From: Fibrobacterota bacterium
GTDB lineage: Bacteria > Fibrobacterota > Fibrobacteria > UBA11236
DNA: 64,000 nt
Direction of reading: 5' to 3'
Assembly: GCA_028287505.1 (NCBI GenBank)
Contig: JAQBPN010000008.1
Coordinates: 1 to 64,000 of the forward strand
Of this stretch, positions 1-8,370 are shown piece by piece. Every line of letters begins with the position of its first letter. The stretch's first letter is position 1. The translations under genes were made by a program, and so were the position numbers. Under the pieces are notes generated by a model, which saw only the letters and a program-made list of their open reading frames with translations, did no database searches and was not told where the DNA came from.

Positions 1-261
1 GTCAAGGTGCATTACGCCGGCCGCCTCACGGACGGCAAGGAGTTCGACAACTCCTACAAGCGCGGCCAGCCCATCGACTTCAAGGTCGGCACCGGCATGG
101 TCATCCCCGGATGGGATGAAGGCATCATGCTGATGCAGAAGGGCGAGAAGCGCACCCTGATCATCCCCTCCAACCTGGCGTACGGTCCCGACGGACGCCC
201 CCCGGTGATCCCCCAGAACGCGACCCTCATATTCGACGTGGAGCTGGTGGATTTCCAGTAA
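1..261 (+). CDS. FKBP-type peptidyl-prolyl cis-trans isomerase, C-terminal part
   Basis: These are the last 86 residues of an FKBP-fold peptidyl-prolyl isomerase, which speeds proline isomerisation during protein folding; the start lies before base 1. Visible landmarks of the family are the V-I-P-G-W-D segment at visible residues 34-39, which lines the proline/FK506 pocket, the conserved A-Y-G at 60-62, and the closing strand L-I-F-D-V-E-L just before TAA. Because the N-terminus is missing, I cannot say whether the protein carries a signal peptide, lipobox or dimerisation domain, so its compartment is unknown. The next gene follows after 30 bases on the same strand and could be cotranscribed. 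Confidence 0.9.
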   Translation, partial: VKVHYAGRLTDGKEFDNSYKRGQPIDFKVGTGMVIPGWDEGIMLMQKGEKRTLIIPSNLAYGPDGRPPVIPQNATLIFDVELVDFQ

Positions 262-291
262 CCCAGGCGGCACCCCCGCAAGGAGCATGTG

Positions 292-1773
292 ATGAATCCG
301 TTTCGATCGGGACTGGCGGCGCTGGCCATTCTGGCCGCGTCCGCCCATGCGGACAAGCTCAAGGACCATCTCTCGGTCTTCTTCGAGATGGAACCGCAGG
401 ATTCGGTGGTGGCTCTGGAGCAGAAGTCCGCGACCCTGCTGATGATCACGGTGGCCGATCCCGCCACGGGGCAGACCCGCATGCTCAAGGAAGATGTGGG
501 CGCCAAGCCCATGGAAAAGCTCCTGACCGAGGCCAACGACATGGGCCTCAAGACCCTCCACTGGTCGCCGCCGGACGAGGAAGCCGGGCCCAAGGCCGCG
601 GCGCCGGCCTCCCCGGAGACCCCGGCGAAGATGGGTAACAAGCCGGTTACGGAAGCGGAGCCGGCCGCCCAGGTCCCCGTCAAGCCCCGGACCGCCCGCA
701 GCCTCAGCAGCGAGCGGAAGAACCGCATTCTGTACATCGGGACCCAGACCGCGCTCAGCACCTACGTCTACGGCGTGGCCATTCCCAATGCCTACAATAA
801 CGTGAGCACCAAAGCCCGCATCGCCACGCCCATGATCGTGGCGCCCTTCGCCTTCGGCGCAAACCTGTGGTTCGCCAAGAACCGTCCCTTCGAGGATGCG
901 CATCTCAAGGGGACCACCTACCTGAGCTTCGCCTCCCTGTATGCTTCCCACGCCCTCGCATTTTCCCTCATCGATTGGGATAGCGATCCCTATCGCTACG
1001 CCAGTTTCGCGTCCATGGTCGCCTATCCCATGGGCATCTGGGGCGGCTACGCCCTGGGAGACAAATACCTGGATCGGCCCGGGCGCATCGATACCCAGCA
1101 AAAGTTCGCGCTGGGGCTGGGGCTGGTGGGATTCTTCTCTCCCTTCCTCTATTTCAAGCACCCCACCTCCGGGCCGAATACGGAAGCGACCTTCCGGCTT
1201 GCCCTCGGGCAATCCGTGGCCATGGCCACGGCCGGCCATTTCATAGCCGATTCCTATCGGAGCGGGGAGAACATTCCCGATGGCGTGAACACGGGAATCG
1301 TCGATCACGCCGCTTTGGGCGCGGCCGCCGGATTCGAAATCGCCGCGCTTTCCGATGCCGAGGATTTCCGCCCCTGGGTGGGCGCTGCCCTGTTGGGGGG
1401 CACCTTGGGATTCGTGGAGGGTCTGTACTATTACCGGAACAGCTATGACAGCAAGGAACGGGGACTCTTCAACTCCTTTGGCGCCGGAGCGGGAACCCTG
1501 ATGGGAGCCGGCTTCGCCTTTCTTTTTTACGACGACAACAAATCCGACTATCGGAACAAAGTCCTCGTCTCCTCGTTGCTGGTGGGAGGCACCTGGCTGG
1601 GCTACTGCGTCACCAATCTGCTTACCGACGGCATGGAAGATCGCACCGGCCAACGCAAGCAAGACTGGACCGATCGCCTGGCCGTGAACCTGGTGCCCAT
1701 GCCTGAACCGGCCACCCGCGGAACGGATCTGTATCTGCGCTTCCGGGTGCCGGGAGTAACCTTCACTTTCTGA
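292..1773 (+). CDS. Exported/membrane protein of unknown function
   Basis: I do not recognise this 493-residue protein. Residues 1-20 form a signal peptide ending A-H-A. A soluble region (about 20-140) with a Pro/Ala-rich linker follows. From about 145 to 460 there are at least seven Gly/Ala/aromatic-rich hydrophobic stretches, so the C-terminal two thirds are probably membrane-embedded; helices are more likely than a barrel, but this is a judgement. The ATG at 292 was chosen over the GTG at 289 because AAGGAG at 280-285 sits six bases before it. The gene lies 30 bases downstream of the FKBP gene, so an operon is possible. No catalytic motif was seen. Confidence 0.75.
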   Translation: MNPFRSGLAALAILAASAHADKLKDHLSVFFEMEPQDSVVALEQKSATLLMITVADPATGQTRMLKEDVGAKPMEKLLTEANDMGLKTLHWSPPDEEAGPKAAAPASPETPAKMGNKPVTEAEPAAQVPVKPRTARSLSSERKNRILYIGTQTALSTYVYGVAIPNAYNNVSTKARIATPMIVAPFAFGANLWFAKNRPFEDAHLKGTTYLSFASLYASHALAFSLIDWDSDPYRYASFASMVAYPMGIWGGYALGDKYLDRPGRIDTQQKFALGLGLVGFFSPFLYFKHPTSGPNTEATFRLALGQSVAMATAGHFIADSYRSGENIPDGVNTGIVDHAALGAAAGFEIAALSDAEDFRPWVGAALLGGTLGFVEGLYYYRNSYDSKERGLFNSFGAGAGTLMGAGFAFLFYDDNKSDYRNKVLVSSLLVGGTWLGYCVTNLLTDGMEDRTGQRKQDWTDRLAVNLVPMPEPATRGTDLYLRFRVPGVTFTF

Positions 1774-1788
1774 TTGGGAATGGCCCGG

Positions 1789-1805
1789 CTTGCCCAAAGG
1801 GCAAG
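1789..1805. terminator. Seven-base-pair hairpin after the 292-1773 gene
   Basis: CTTGCCC and GGGCAAG are separated by AAA, 16 bases after the stop codon. No T-run follows, so this may be a weak or factor-dependent terminator or only an RNA-end stabiliser. Confidence 0.3.
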
Positions 1806-2012
1806 TCCGGATACGTCGAATCGGAAACATTCCGGCTACAGTAACCGGCCCATTTCATACACTTTCCGAAGATTCCGAAGGTCCGGAAACCCGCCCACAA
1901 ACGGCACGTGAATCCGGGGAAAGTATTCTATTATATGGAGATAGCTAGGGTGTAGCGGGGAACCCTGGGTGCGCATTTCGTCGATTATTTCAAGGATAGG
2001 GGTGAAAGGCAC

Positions 2013-3329
2013 ATGAAGCTGGTAGAAGTCATCCAGCCCACCCCGGACGTCATCCGTCTCTTCCTCGAACCGCGGTTGCAGGCCGGCAACTTCGTCCTCT
2101 CCCTCCTGACCTCCCTGGGGCAGGAAAAAGCCACCAATTTCAACAACGTCAATACCTACCTGGAATCCTCCCTGGGCGACTCCTTCCAGACCCTGGAGGA
2201 CATGGGGGATTTCCAGCTCCAGCTGGAACAGACCAGACCCAAGTCCTTCGACAAAGGCGTCGAAGCCGACTATGCCGATCTGAAAGCCAAGGCGCAGAGC
2301 AGCCTGGTGGAATTGCACCGCGCCAAGATCCGCTTGAACGATCTCAAGGTCGCCCTTTGCCGCTTCATCATCAATTACGAATCCCCCACCAAGACCGGTT
2401 CCCGCATCTATCATTCCGTGGAGGAATGGATGGACGCGGCCGCCCTGGCGGAAATGCGCCTCACGCGCGCCATGTCCCCCAACGTGGACCGGAACCTCCA
2501 GAAACTGCTGGCCCTTTTCATGACCTTCCGCTCCATCGTCTGCTCCTACGATGGGCCCGCCATGTACATCCGCCAGATCGAGAACTCGCTGGCCTCCCTC
2601 GACGCCATCTACGAGAAAATCCGCCTGGAGATGGAAGTACTCAAGGCGACGCGCAACCTGGTGGAGACCCGCCGGGAACTGTCCACCGCCAAAATCAACC
2701 TCACCAGCCTGCAGAACCAATTGCAGGACAAAGCCGCCAAGGACGAACAACTGGTCCGACTGATGGCCTTGCAGGAAAAGTCTTCCTTCCCGCAAATCTT
2801 CATCATCGGCGTTTGCCTGGTGGCCCTGTCCGGACTGGTCGGATACTATCTGATGCACAATCTGCACACGGGCAAGCGCGGCGAGGATGAGGTCATGTCC
2901 CAGCGTTCCTGCCGGGAAATCGAACGCCAGTTGGAAAAGTCCCCCCGCTACAAGAGCCAGGTGCTGATCTTCCGCAAGTTCGGCGAGCAGATATTCTTCC
3001 GGGCCAGTTCCGCCACCTGCGAGAAACTCTACCGCCTGGACTCCCTGCAAATCGGATCCCTGGGCGAAGTGCTCAAGGCGGACTACGAGGCCGGCAACCA
3101 GGCGGAAGCCTCCTACAACGGCAACCGCGTGCTGCAGGTGAAGGACGTGGGCATCAACAAGCTGGTGGTGAAACTGTCCAACCGCACCGCCAACAACGTC
3201 AACTACAAGGTGAAGGTGCTGGAACGCGCGACCAAGCTGCGCGCCATCCTGGAACCGGACAAGAACGGCCAGACGGAGGATTTGCTGATCGTGGATTTGA
3301 CCGTGAAGGCGGCCCCGGAAAAACTCTGA
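2013..3329 (+). CDS. Single-pass membrane protein with coiled coil, unknown function
   Basis: Unrecognised 438-residue protein. There is no signal peptide. Residues 1-190 are mostly helical and charged, about 190-255 look like a coiled coil rich in E, K, L and Q, and one clear transmembrane helix lies near 259-281 (F-P-Q-I-F-I-I-G-V onward). The remaining 155 residues form a separate, mainly beta-looking domain ending in a Val/Lys-rich stretch. Such a layout puts a large helical domain and a C-terminal domain on opposite sides of the inner membrane. The start ATG is preceded by the purine-rich stretch GGGGTGAAAGG. A long open frame on the opposite strand (1836-3050) is a shadow of the GC-rich codon pattern. 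A structural or signalling role is possible, but nothing here proves it. Confidence 0.7.
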   Translation: MKLVEVIQPTPDVIRLFLEPRLQAGNFVLSLLTSLGQEKATNFNNVNTYLESSLGDSFQTLEDMGDFQLQLEQTRPKSFDKGVEADYADLKAKAQSSLVELHRAKIRLNDLKVALCRFIINYESPTKTGSRIYHSVEEWMDAAALAEMRLTRAMSPNVDRNLQKLLALFMTFRSIVCSYDGPAMYIRQIENSLASLDAIYEKIRLEMEVLKATRNLVETRRELSTAKINLTSLQNQLQDKAAKDEQLVRLMALQEKSSFPQIFIIGVCLVALSGLVGYYLMHNLHTGKRGEDEVMSQRSCREIERQLEKSPRYKSQVLIFRKFGEQIFFRASSATCEKLYRLDSLQIGSLGEVLKADYEAGNQAEASYNGNRVLQVKDVGINKLVVKLSNRTANNVNYKVKVLERATKLRAILEPDKNGQTEDLLIVDLTVKAAPEKL

Positions 3330-3369
3330 CCAATCGCCGGGTCCGCGGCATTGCGCACCGGAGTGAAGC

Positions 3370-3768
3370 TTACTCCTGTTCCTGGGGCGTGCCCAGGACG
3401 CTCTCGATGGTTTCCCGCAGCGTTTTCAATTCATAAGGTTTGCCGATGACGGCCGTGAATCCGGCGGCGGATTTGGAAGCATCCTGATCCTGTTCCGAAT
3501 AGCCGCTGGAAAGGATGCCTTTGGCCTCCGGATCGATGCGGCGCAACTGCTCCATGGTCTTGAATCCGTCCATGCCGTCCGGAACCAGCCAATCGAGGAT
3601 GGCGGCGTCGAACGGCCGGCCCGAATCCTTGTGGGTCTGGTACAGCTGTACGGCGTCCTCGCCGTTGCGGGCCAGAATCGCCTCATACCCCAGGAATTCC
3701 AGCATTTTGCCGGCCACGGTCCGGACGAGATCCTCGTCGTCCATCACCAGAATCTTTCCCTTGGCCAA
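3370..3768 (-). CDS. Single-domain response regulator (REC)
   Basis: This 132-residue protein is a stand-alone receiver domain, the phospho-acceptor half of a two-component system. The acidic pocket D10-D11, the phospho-acceptor D59 (I-L-D-W), S87 at the Thr/Ser switch position and K110 in G-K-P are all present, so it should be phosphorylatable. There is no output domain. Stand-alone RECs act in phosphorelays or bind partner proteins. No histidine kinase gene is adjacent. The hybrid kinase at 8371-12288 and the kinase at 39961-41157 are possible but unproven donors. It is transcribed toward the 2013-3329 gene. Confidence 0.9.
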   Translation of the reverse strand: MAKGKILVMDDEDLVRTVAGKMLEFLGYEAILARNGEDAVQLYQTHKDSGRPFDAAILDWLVPDGMDGFKTMEQLRRIDPEAKGILSSGYSEQDQDASKSAAGFTAVIGKPYELKTLRETIESVLGTPQEQE

Positions 3769-3929
3769 CTTCCCGTCCTTTGCTCGTTATTCTCCTCAAT
3801 ATAATTTTCTCGGGCCCGAAAGCCCGTAATTGATGGGAATTCCCATTCTGTTGTCCAGATTAGTCCATTTTTTTGAATTTCCCCTTGTGGATTCCGGTGT
3901 CTCGGCCTATCCTTTGCACAGGCCCGGCC

Positions 3930-4784
3930 ATGGAATCCATATTCGCCTATACCGATTACCGCCGCTACCTGGCGGACTTTTTCGAAGAACGCAAGCGCCT
4001 TAACAAGCATTTTTCCCTCCGTATGCTGGCGGAACGCTCGGGGTTCAAGGCCCGCGACTACCTGATGCGCGTCATGCGCGGGGACCGGAACCTGTCCCTG
4101 GAGGGCGCCGCCAAGTTGTCTGGATTTTTCCGTTTTTCCGAAAAACAGAGCGAGTACTTCAACCTTTTGGTGCAGTTCAACCAGGCGCATACGACGTCGG
4201 AAAAAGAGCAATGCTTTCTGCGCATGTCCGAGATCCAGAAGTACGGAGCGCATCAGAAACTGCGCCAGGATCAATTCGAATATCTGACCGCCTGGTACCA
4301 TAGCGCTTTGCGATCCCTGCTGCCGGTTCTCGATCCCAAACTGCTGACGGGACCCGGCGTCCGTGAGGATTGGGAGAAAGTGGCGAAGCTCCTGGACCCG
4401 CCCATCACGGCCAAGCAGGCGCGCGATTCCGTGGACCTGCTGTTGCGCTTGGGGTTGCTGCAGAAGGACGCCAAAGGCAAATACGCGGTGACGGAAGCGG
4501 CCTTGTCCACCGGGGATGAAGTGGCTTCGCTGGGGGTGGCGGGATTCCACCGCGCCACCATGGAGTTGGCCAAGCGATCCATAGACCGCCATCCTCCCGC
4601 CGCCCGGGACATCAGCGGCATCACCATGAGCATTTCCCAGGACGGCTTCCGCCGCATCAAATCGGAACTGCGCGCCTTCCGCAAGAAGATCCTTTCCATC
4701 GCTTCCGCCGACATGGGCGAGGACATGGTATACCAATTGAACCTGCATATGATTCCGCTGACGCGGCACCATGGGGCTCCATGA
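3930..4784 (+). CDS. TIGR02147/DUF4423 family regulator-like protein
   Basis: This 284-residue protein matches the TIGR02147 family, which I know chiefly from Fibrobacter, where it occurs in many paralogues. Family hallmarks are the N-terminal block I-F-A-Y-T-D-Y-R-R-Y-L followed by an HTH-like stretch (L-A-E-R-S-G-F-K at about 34-41). The long DUF4423-type region follows, with the typical D-Q-F-E-Y-L-T-A-W-Y-H segment near residue 115. A regulatory role is inferred from the HTH-like part; no target is known. I placed the start at the ATG opening M-E-S-I-F, since the 19 preceding codons have no family character. The stop codon overlaps the start of the next gene (ATGA), so translation of the lipoprotein is probably coupled. 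Confidence 0.8.
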   Translation: MESIFAYTDYRRYLADFFEERKRLNKHFSLRMLAERSGFKARDYLMRVMRGDRNLSLEGAAKLSGFFRFSEKQSEYFNLLVQFNQAHTTSEKEQCFLRMSEIQKYGAHQKLRQDQFEYLTAWYHSALRSLLPVLDPKLLTGPGVREDWEKVAKLLDPPITAKQARDSVDLLLRLGLLQKDAKGKYAVTEAALSTGDEVASLGVAGFHRATMELAKRSIDRHPPAARDISGITMSISQDGFRRIKSELRAFRKKILSIASADMGEDMVYQLNLHMIPLTRHHGAP

Positions 4785-6685
4785 AACTCCGTTCACCTCA
4801 TTTCCGGCGCATCTTGCTCGGTCTGCTTGCCGGCGGCCTTGCGGTCACGTGGATTTCCTGCATGTCGGACGGGCCCTCGACGGAAACGGGCAATCCCAAC
4901 CTGGAAGGGACGCTCCGCGATGTCCAAGGCAATCCCGCGGCGGGGACGGTCAAGCTGTTCCGCGTGGCCGTGAAGGCCCCCGCGGATACGGTCGACAATT
5001 CCGCCCTTGTCCCGCCGGTCCTGATCAAAACCGCGGCCGCGGGCGCGGACGGAAGGTTCCGGTTCGATTCCCTCCCCGCGGCGAAATATGCCGTGGAAGG
5101 CGTCGACGCGGCGGGCAGGAACTTCGGCCTGGTCCCGGGACTGCAGGTCGCCGGCGCCAAGGACACCCTGCAACGGATTCTGATCCTGAAACTTCCGGCC
5201 CGCCTCCTGGGCACGGTCACGCGCGGGCCCAATGCCCTGCCCCCGGGAGTCGCCGGCAACGGCGGCATCGTGGTGCGCGTGGGCGGAGCCGACCGGTTCG
5301 CCTATTCGGACAGCGCCGGGTCCTTTGCCCTGGAAAACGTGCCGGAGGGCGTCTACCGTATCGCCTTCGCGGCCCCGGACGGGCACTACGAGCCCAAGTA
5401 CCTGGATTCCGTGCGGGCCGTTTCCGGGGACACTTTGCGGTTACCTCCGGTGGAACTGGACTGGAGCCGGTTCCAGCCCCCTCCCGCGGTTGCCGGGCTC
5501 TCCGTGCGGATCGATTCCGCGGCCGGAACCGTCCGCCTGGGCTGGCGGCCCGTGAAACTGGCCAACCTGGCCCATTATGAAGTGTCGCGCAAAGACAGCC
5601 TGGACGCGGCGAACGACAGGACCTGGACGGTGACGGACACTTTCTGCACGGACACGGTGAAGGCCCTGCCGGCGGGCCGCGCGCTCGTCTATCGGGTGGT
5701 GGCCGTCAATGCGTTGGGAAACCGCGGGCAGGCCGAGCCGTCCCACGATCTCCCGGTAACCGTGCCGGTACCCGCGGACACCTCCGCGGGCGGCCAGGGC
5801 GCCTTGGCCGGCGTGGTAACGTTCAACCGCTCTCCCTTGCCGGGCGCCCTGGTCTCTATCTACGCCGTCCCGGCGGCGCCCGGATCCCCGGATTCCCTGC
5901 CCCGTACCCTCAAGGCCGTGAACAGCGCCGTCACCGGCGCCGACGGCCGCTACCGCTTCGACAAAACGCCCGCCGGCCGCTATACGGTTACGGCGATGTC
6001 CGGCGACCTGGCGGCCATCCGCATGGGCGTGGAAGTCCGCGGCCTGATCGCGCTGTCGGATTCCCTGGAAGTGGCGGCCACCGGTTCCGTGGAAGGCCGG
6101 GCCACCCGTGATTCGCTCTGGGTCAGTACCGGCGCCAAAGGCGACGACTTCATCCACGCGGGGCTTGCCGGCACTCCATACGAGGCCTTCACCGATTATG
6201 CTCCCCAGGGAACCGGCGGCCTGTTCAGACTCAAGGGGATTCCGGAAGGGACTTATGCCTTGGTGATCCATGCCGGTCCCGAGGGGTATTTTCTGCCCGA
6301 TACCGTCCCGGGCATCCAGGTCCTGGCCGGAAGCATCACCACCTTGCCGGCGACCCTCAAGGCCCGTTACAACCCCAATGCTCCTCCTCCGAAAATCAAC
6401 AATCTGGTCATGACGGCCTATTCGCGCGCCTCGGTTTCCCTGGCCTGGCGACCGGTCACCGGATACCCTCTGCTCCAGGGTTATCGGGTCCTGCGATTGG
6501 ACGGTGCGTCCCGGGAAACGGCCCGCTCGACCGTTCTGACAAGCGCTTCCTATGCGGACGACGTTTCCGCCCTCGCGCCCGGGACCAGGGTCTTCTATGT
6601 GGTGAAAGTGGTGGGCCTATCGGGCCGGGAAGGCGAAAACGGCGGGGACGCGTCCGGGTTGCCGATCCCGTTCACGGTGCCTTGA
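4781..6685 (+). CDS. Surface/periplasmic lipoprotein with carboxypeptidase-regulatory and fibronectin III repeats
   Basis: 634 residues. The N-terminus has a signal peptide ending W-I-S-C at C27, a slightly atypical lipobox with Trp at -3. It is followed directly by T-E-T-G-N-P, a motif I associate with Fibrobacter lipoproteins encoded beside TIGR02147 genes. The body alternates CarboxypepD_reg-like beta-sandwiches (about 45-115, 120-225, 345-430, 435-530; typical G-A-D-G-R-F-R-F-D-S-L-P pattern) with fibronectin III-like domains (about 235-330 and 540-634). These are adhesive or structural folds and no enzyme active site was seen. It overlaps the upstream regulator gene by four bases, so the two proteins probably work together. 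Outer-membrane anchoring is inferred. Confidence 0.8.
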   Translation: MKLRSPHFRRILLGLLAGGLAVTWISCMSDGPSTETGNPNLEGTLRDVQGNPAAGTVKLFRVAVKAPADTVDNSALVPPVLIKTAAAGADGRFRFDSLPAAKYAVEGVDAAGRNFGLVPGLQVAGAKDTLQRILILKLPARLLGTVTRGPNALPPGVAGNGGIVVRVGGADRFAYSDSAGSFALENVPEGVYRIAFAAPDGHYEPKYLDSVRAVSGDTLRLPPVELDWSRFQPPPAVAGLSVRIDSAAGTVRLGWRPVKLANLAHYEVSRKDSLDAANDRTWTVTDTFCTDTVKALPAGRALVYRVVAVNALGNRGQAEPSHDLPVTVPVPADTSAGGQGALAGVVTFNRSPLPGALVSIYAVPAAPGSPDSLPRTLKAVNSAVTGADGRYRFDKTPAGRYTVTAMSGDLAAIRMGVEVRGLIALSDSLEVAATGSVEGRATRDSLWVSTGAKGDDFIHAGLAGTPYEAFTDYAPQGTGGLFRLKGIPEGTYALVIHAGPEGYFLPDTVPGIQVLAGSITTLPATLKARYNPNAPPPKINNLVMTAYSRASVSLAWRPVTGYPLLQGYRVLRLDGASRETARSTVLTSASYADDVSALAPGTRVFYVVKVVGLSGREGENGGDASGLPIPFTVP

Positions 6686-6717
6686 GAATCCTTTGATACC
6701 GCCAGGTTGGCGCCGGG

Positions 6718-7290
6718 TCAATGCCCCCGGAGCACGGCGGCCTGGGCGAACCCGGAAGCCAGGATCAACATCAGGATGAAGCCGGGCACGCGCACGAAAG
6801 CCCATGCCCATTTGCCCCAATTGGCGGCCGCGTAGATGGTCAGCAGCGAGTGCAGCACCAACCACCAAGGCAACTGGAAACTCAGGAGGCGGAAAGTCTC
6901 CGCCACGGTTTCCTTGTCCAGCTGCGGATTCATGGCCACCAGCTTGTCCAGGTCGAGATATTTGTTGGCCGCGTCGAGAAGCAGGGCGCGATGGAAAAAA
7001 TAGAACGCGATCAGCATGGCTGCCGCGAAGATGACGTTGATGACCGCCCCGTGGATCTTGAAGAAGAAATCATCCTGGGTGCGCAGGGACGCGATGACGA
7101 AAACCCCCAGGACGACAAAGGCCAGGAGACTCAGATAGTCCAGGGATCCGAAGGCGGCGACTGTGTATCCGGCCTCGACCGCGCCCAGGATCAGCGCGCC
7201 CCAAAGCGCCCGGCGCTTACCGGAGAACGTATCCATGACAAGGAACGCCAAGACGGGGAGAAATCCGAACCAGAGAAGGGATGAATTCAT
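6718..7290 (-). CDS. YciB/IspZ-like inner-membrane protein
   Basis: 190 residues with about five to six hydrophobic helices. The arrangement resembles the YciB (intracellular septation protein A) family: an N-terminal F-L-P-V-L-A-F helix, and a central D-D-F-F-F-K-I-H-G-A-V-I-N segment that matches the family's D-D-x-F-I-K-x-x-P-x-x-x-N signature in spacing. YciB is an inner-membrane protein linked to envelope synthesis; its biochemical activity is not known. The resemblance is by eye and somewhat remote. The gene converges on the lipoprotein gene, with 32 bases between the stops. An unrelated small membrane protein is the alternative. Confidence 0.55.
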   Translation of the reverse strand: MNSSLLWFGFLPVLAFLVMDTFSGKRRALWGALILGAVEAGYTVAAFGSLDYLSLLAFVVLGVFVIASLRTQDDFFFKIHGAVINVIFAAAMLIAFYFFHRALLLDAANKYLDLDKLVAMNPQLDKETVAETFRLLSFQLPWWLVLHSLLTIYAAANWGKWAWAFVRVPGFILMLILASGFAQAAVLRGH

Positions 7291-7499
7291 TTTTGTCGTA
7301 TTCCTGAGAGCGGACCAATATAGAAGTTAAACCCGCCCGGACGGTAACTGACCCCCCAATTCCACAAGTAACCGACCCGATCCAGGCACCCTGCGGTAAC
7401 CGCGGACGTGCTTCAGGGCAAAGTTGTTATTTTAATTCGCTGACGCCAATCCCTCCGACGGCCCGTAACACTGGCCCGGCGGGCCTCCCGGAGAATCCA

Positions 7500-8354
7500 A
7501 TGGTAAAGCCGTCCAAGACAATCAAGGATCCAGCGGGCTTGAAAAGCCCCATCGCCTCCATCGCCGATGTGCAGAATCTGGAGGATACCCGGCGCATCGA
7601 TATCGACAAGGTGGGCATCAAGTCCATCCGACATCCCGTCAAGGTGAAGGATCGCACCGGCGGCGAGCAGCATACCATCGCGAACTTCAACATGTACGTG
7701 TACCTGCCCCACAACTTCAAGGGCACGCACATGTCCCGCTTCGTCGAGATCCTGAATGCGAGGGAGACCGAGATTACGGTCGAATCCTTCAAGGGCATGC
7801 TGCCGGAGATGATCGAGAAGCTCAACTCCGACGCGGGCAACATCGAGATGACCTTTCCGTACTTCGTCAACAAGGCCGCGCCGGTTTCCGGCGTCAAGAG
7901 CCTGATGGATTACGATGTGACCTTTATCGGGGAAATCAACAAGGCCAAGGCGTCCATGACCCTGAAGGTGGTGGTGCCCGTGACCAGCCTCTGCCCCTGT
8001 TCCAAGAAGATCTCCGACTACGGCGCGCACAATCAGCGCTCCCACGTCACCGTGCAGGTGCGCATCGCCGAGGGCCCGCATTTCCTGTGGATCGAGGACA
8101 TCATCGATCTGGTCGAATCGGTGGCATCGTGCCAGCTATACGGTCTCTTGAAGCGCCCCGACGAGAAATACGTGACCGAACGCGCCTATGACAATCCCAA
8201 GTTCGTGGAGGACATGGTGCGGGATACGGCCCACCTCCTGAACCTGGACAAACGCATCACCCACTACGTGGTGGAATCGGAGAACTTCGAATCCATCCAC
8301 AACCACTCGGCGTATGCGATGATTGAACGGGACAAGACCAAGGCGCGCAAGTAA
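7500..8354 (+). CDS. folE2: GTP cyclohydrolase FolE2 (type IB)
   Basis: FolE2 converts GTP to 7,8-dihydroneopterin triphosphate, the first step of folate (and often queuosine) synthesis, in the cytoplasm. The 284-residue length is typical. The signature S-L-C-P-C-S-K with C165 and C167 is present, followed by G-A-H-N-Q-R-S, and the N-terminal region D-V-Q-N-L-E-D-T-R matches the family. FolE2 works with several metals and in many bacteria stands in for zinc-dependent FolE under zinc limitation. I looked for a Zur-like operator in the 209-base upstream gap and saw no convincing one. GGAG at 7490-7493 precedes the ATG. No other folate gene is adjacent. Confidence 0.93.
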   Translation: MVKPSKTIKDPAGLKSPIASIADVQNLEDTRRIDIDKVGIKSIRHPVKVKDRTGGEQHTIANFNMYVYLPHNFKGTHMSRFVEILNARETEITVESFKGMLPEMIEKLNSDAGNIEMTFPYFVNKAAPVSGVKSLMDYDVTFIGEINKAKASMTLKVVVPVTSLCPCSKKISDYGAHNQRSHVTVQVRIAEGPHFLWIEDIIDLVESVASCQLYGLLKRPDEKYVTERAYDNPKFVEDMVRDTAHLLNLDKRITHYVVESENFESIHNHSAYAMIERDKTKARK

Positions 8355-8370
8355 GCGGCCCGTCCCTGAG

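Noticed and set aside
1836-3050. Long open frame on the minus strand
   Set aside because: It lies opposite the 2013-3329 gene and has a repetitive Gly/Gln/Val-rich composition typical of the reverse of GC-rich coding DNA; no domain or ribosome-binding site.
7291-7499. Zur operator or preQ1-type riboswitch before folE2
   Set aside because: No convincing palindrome with the Zur consensus and no recognisable aptamer core.
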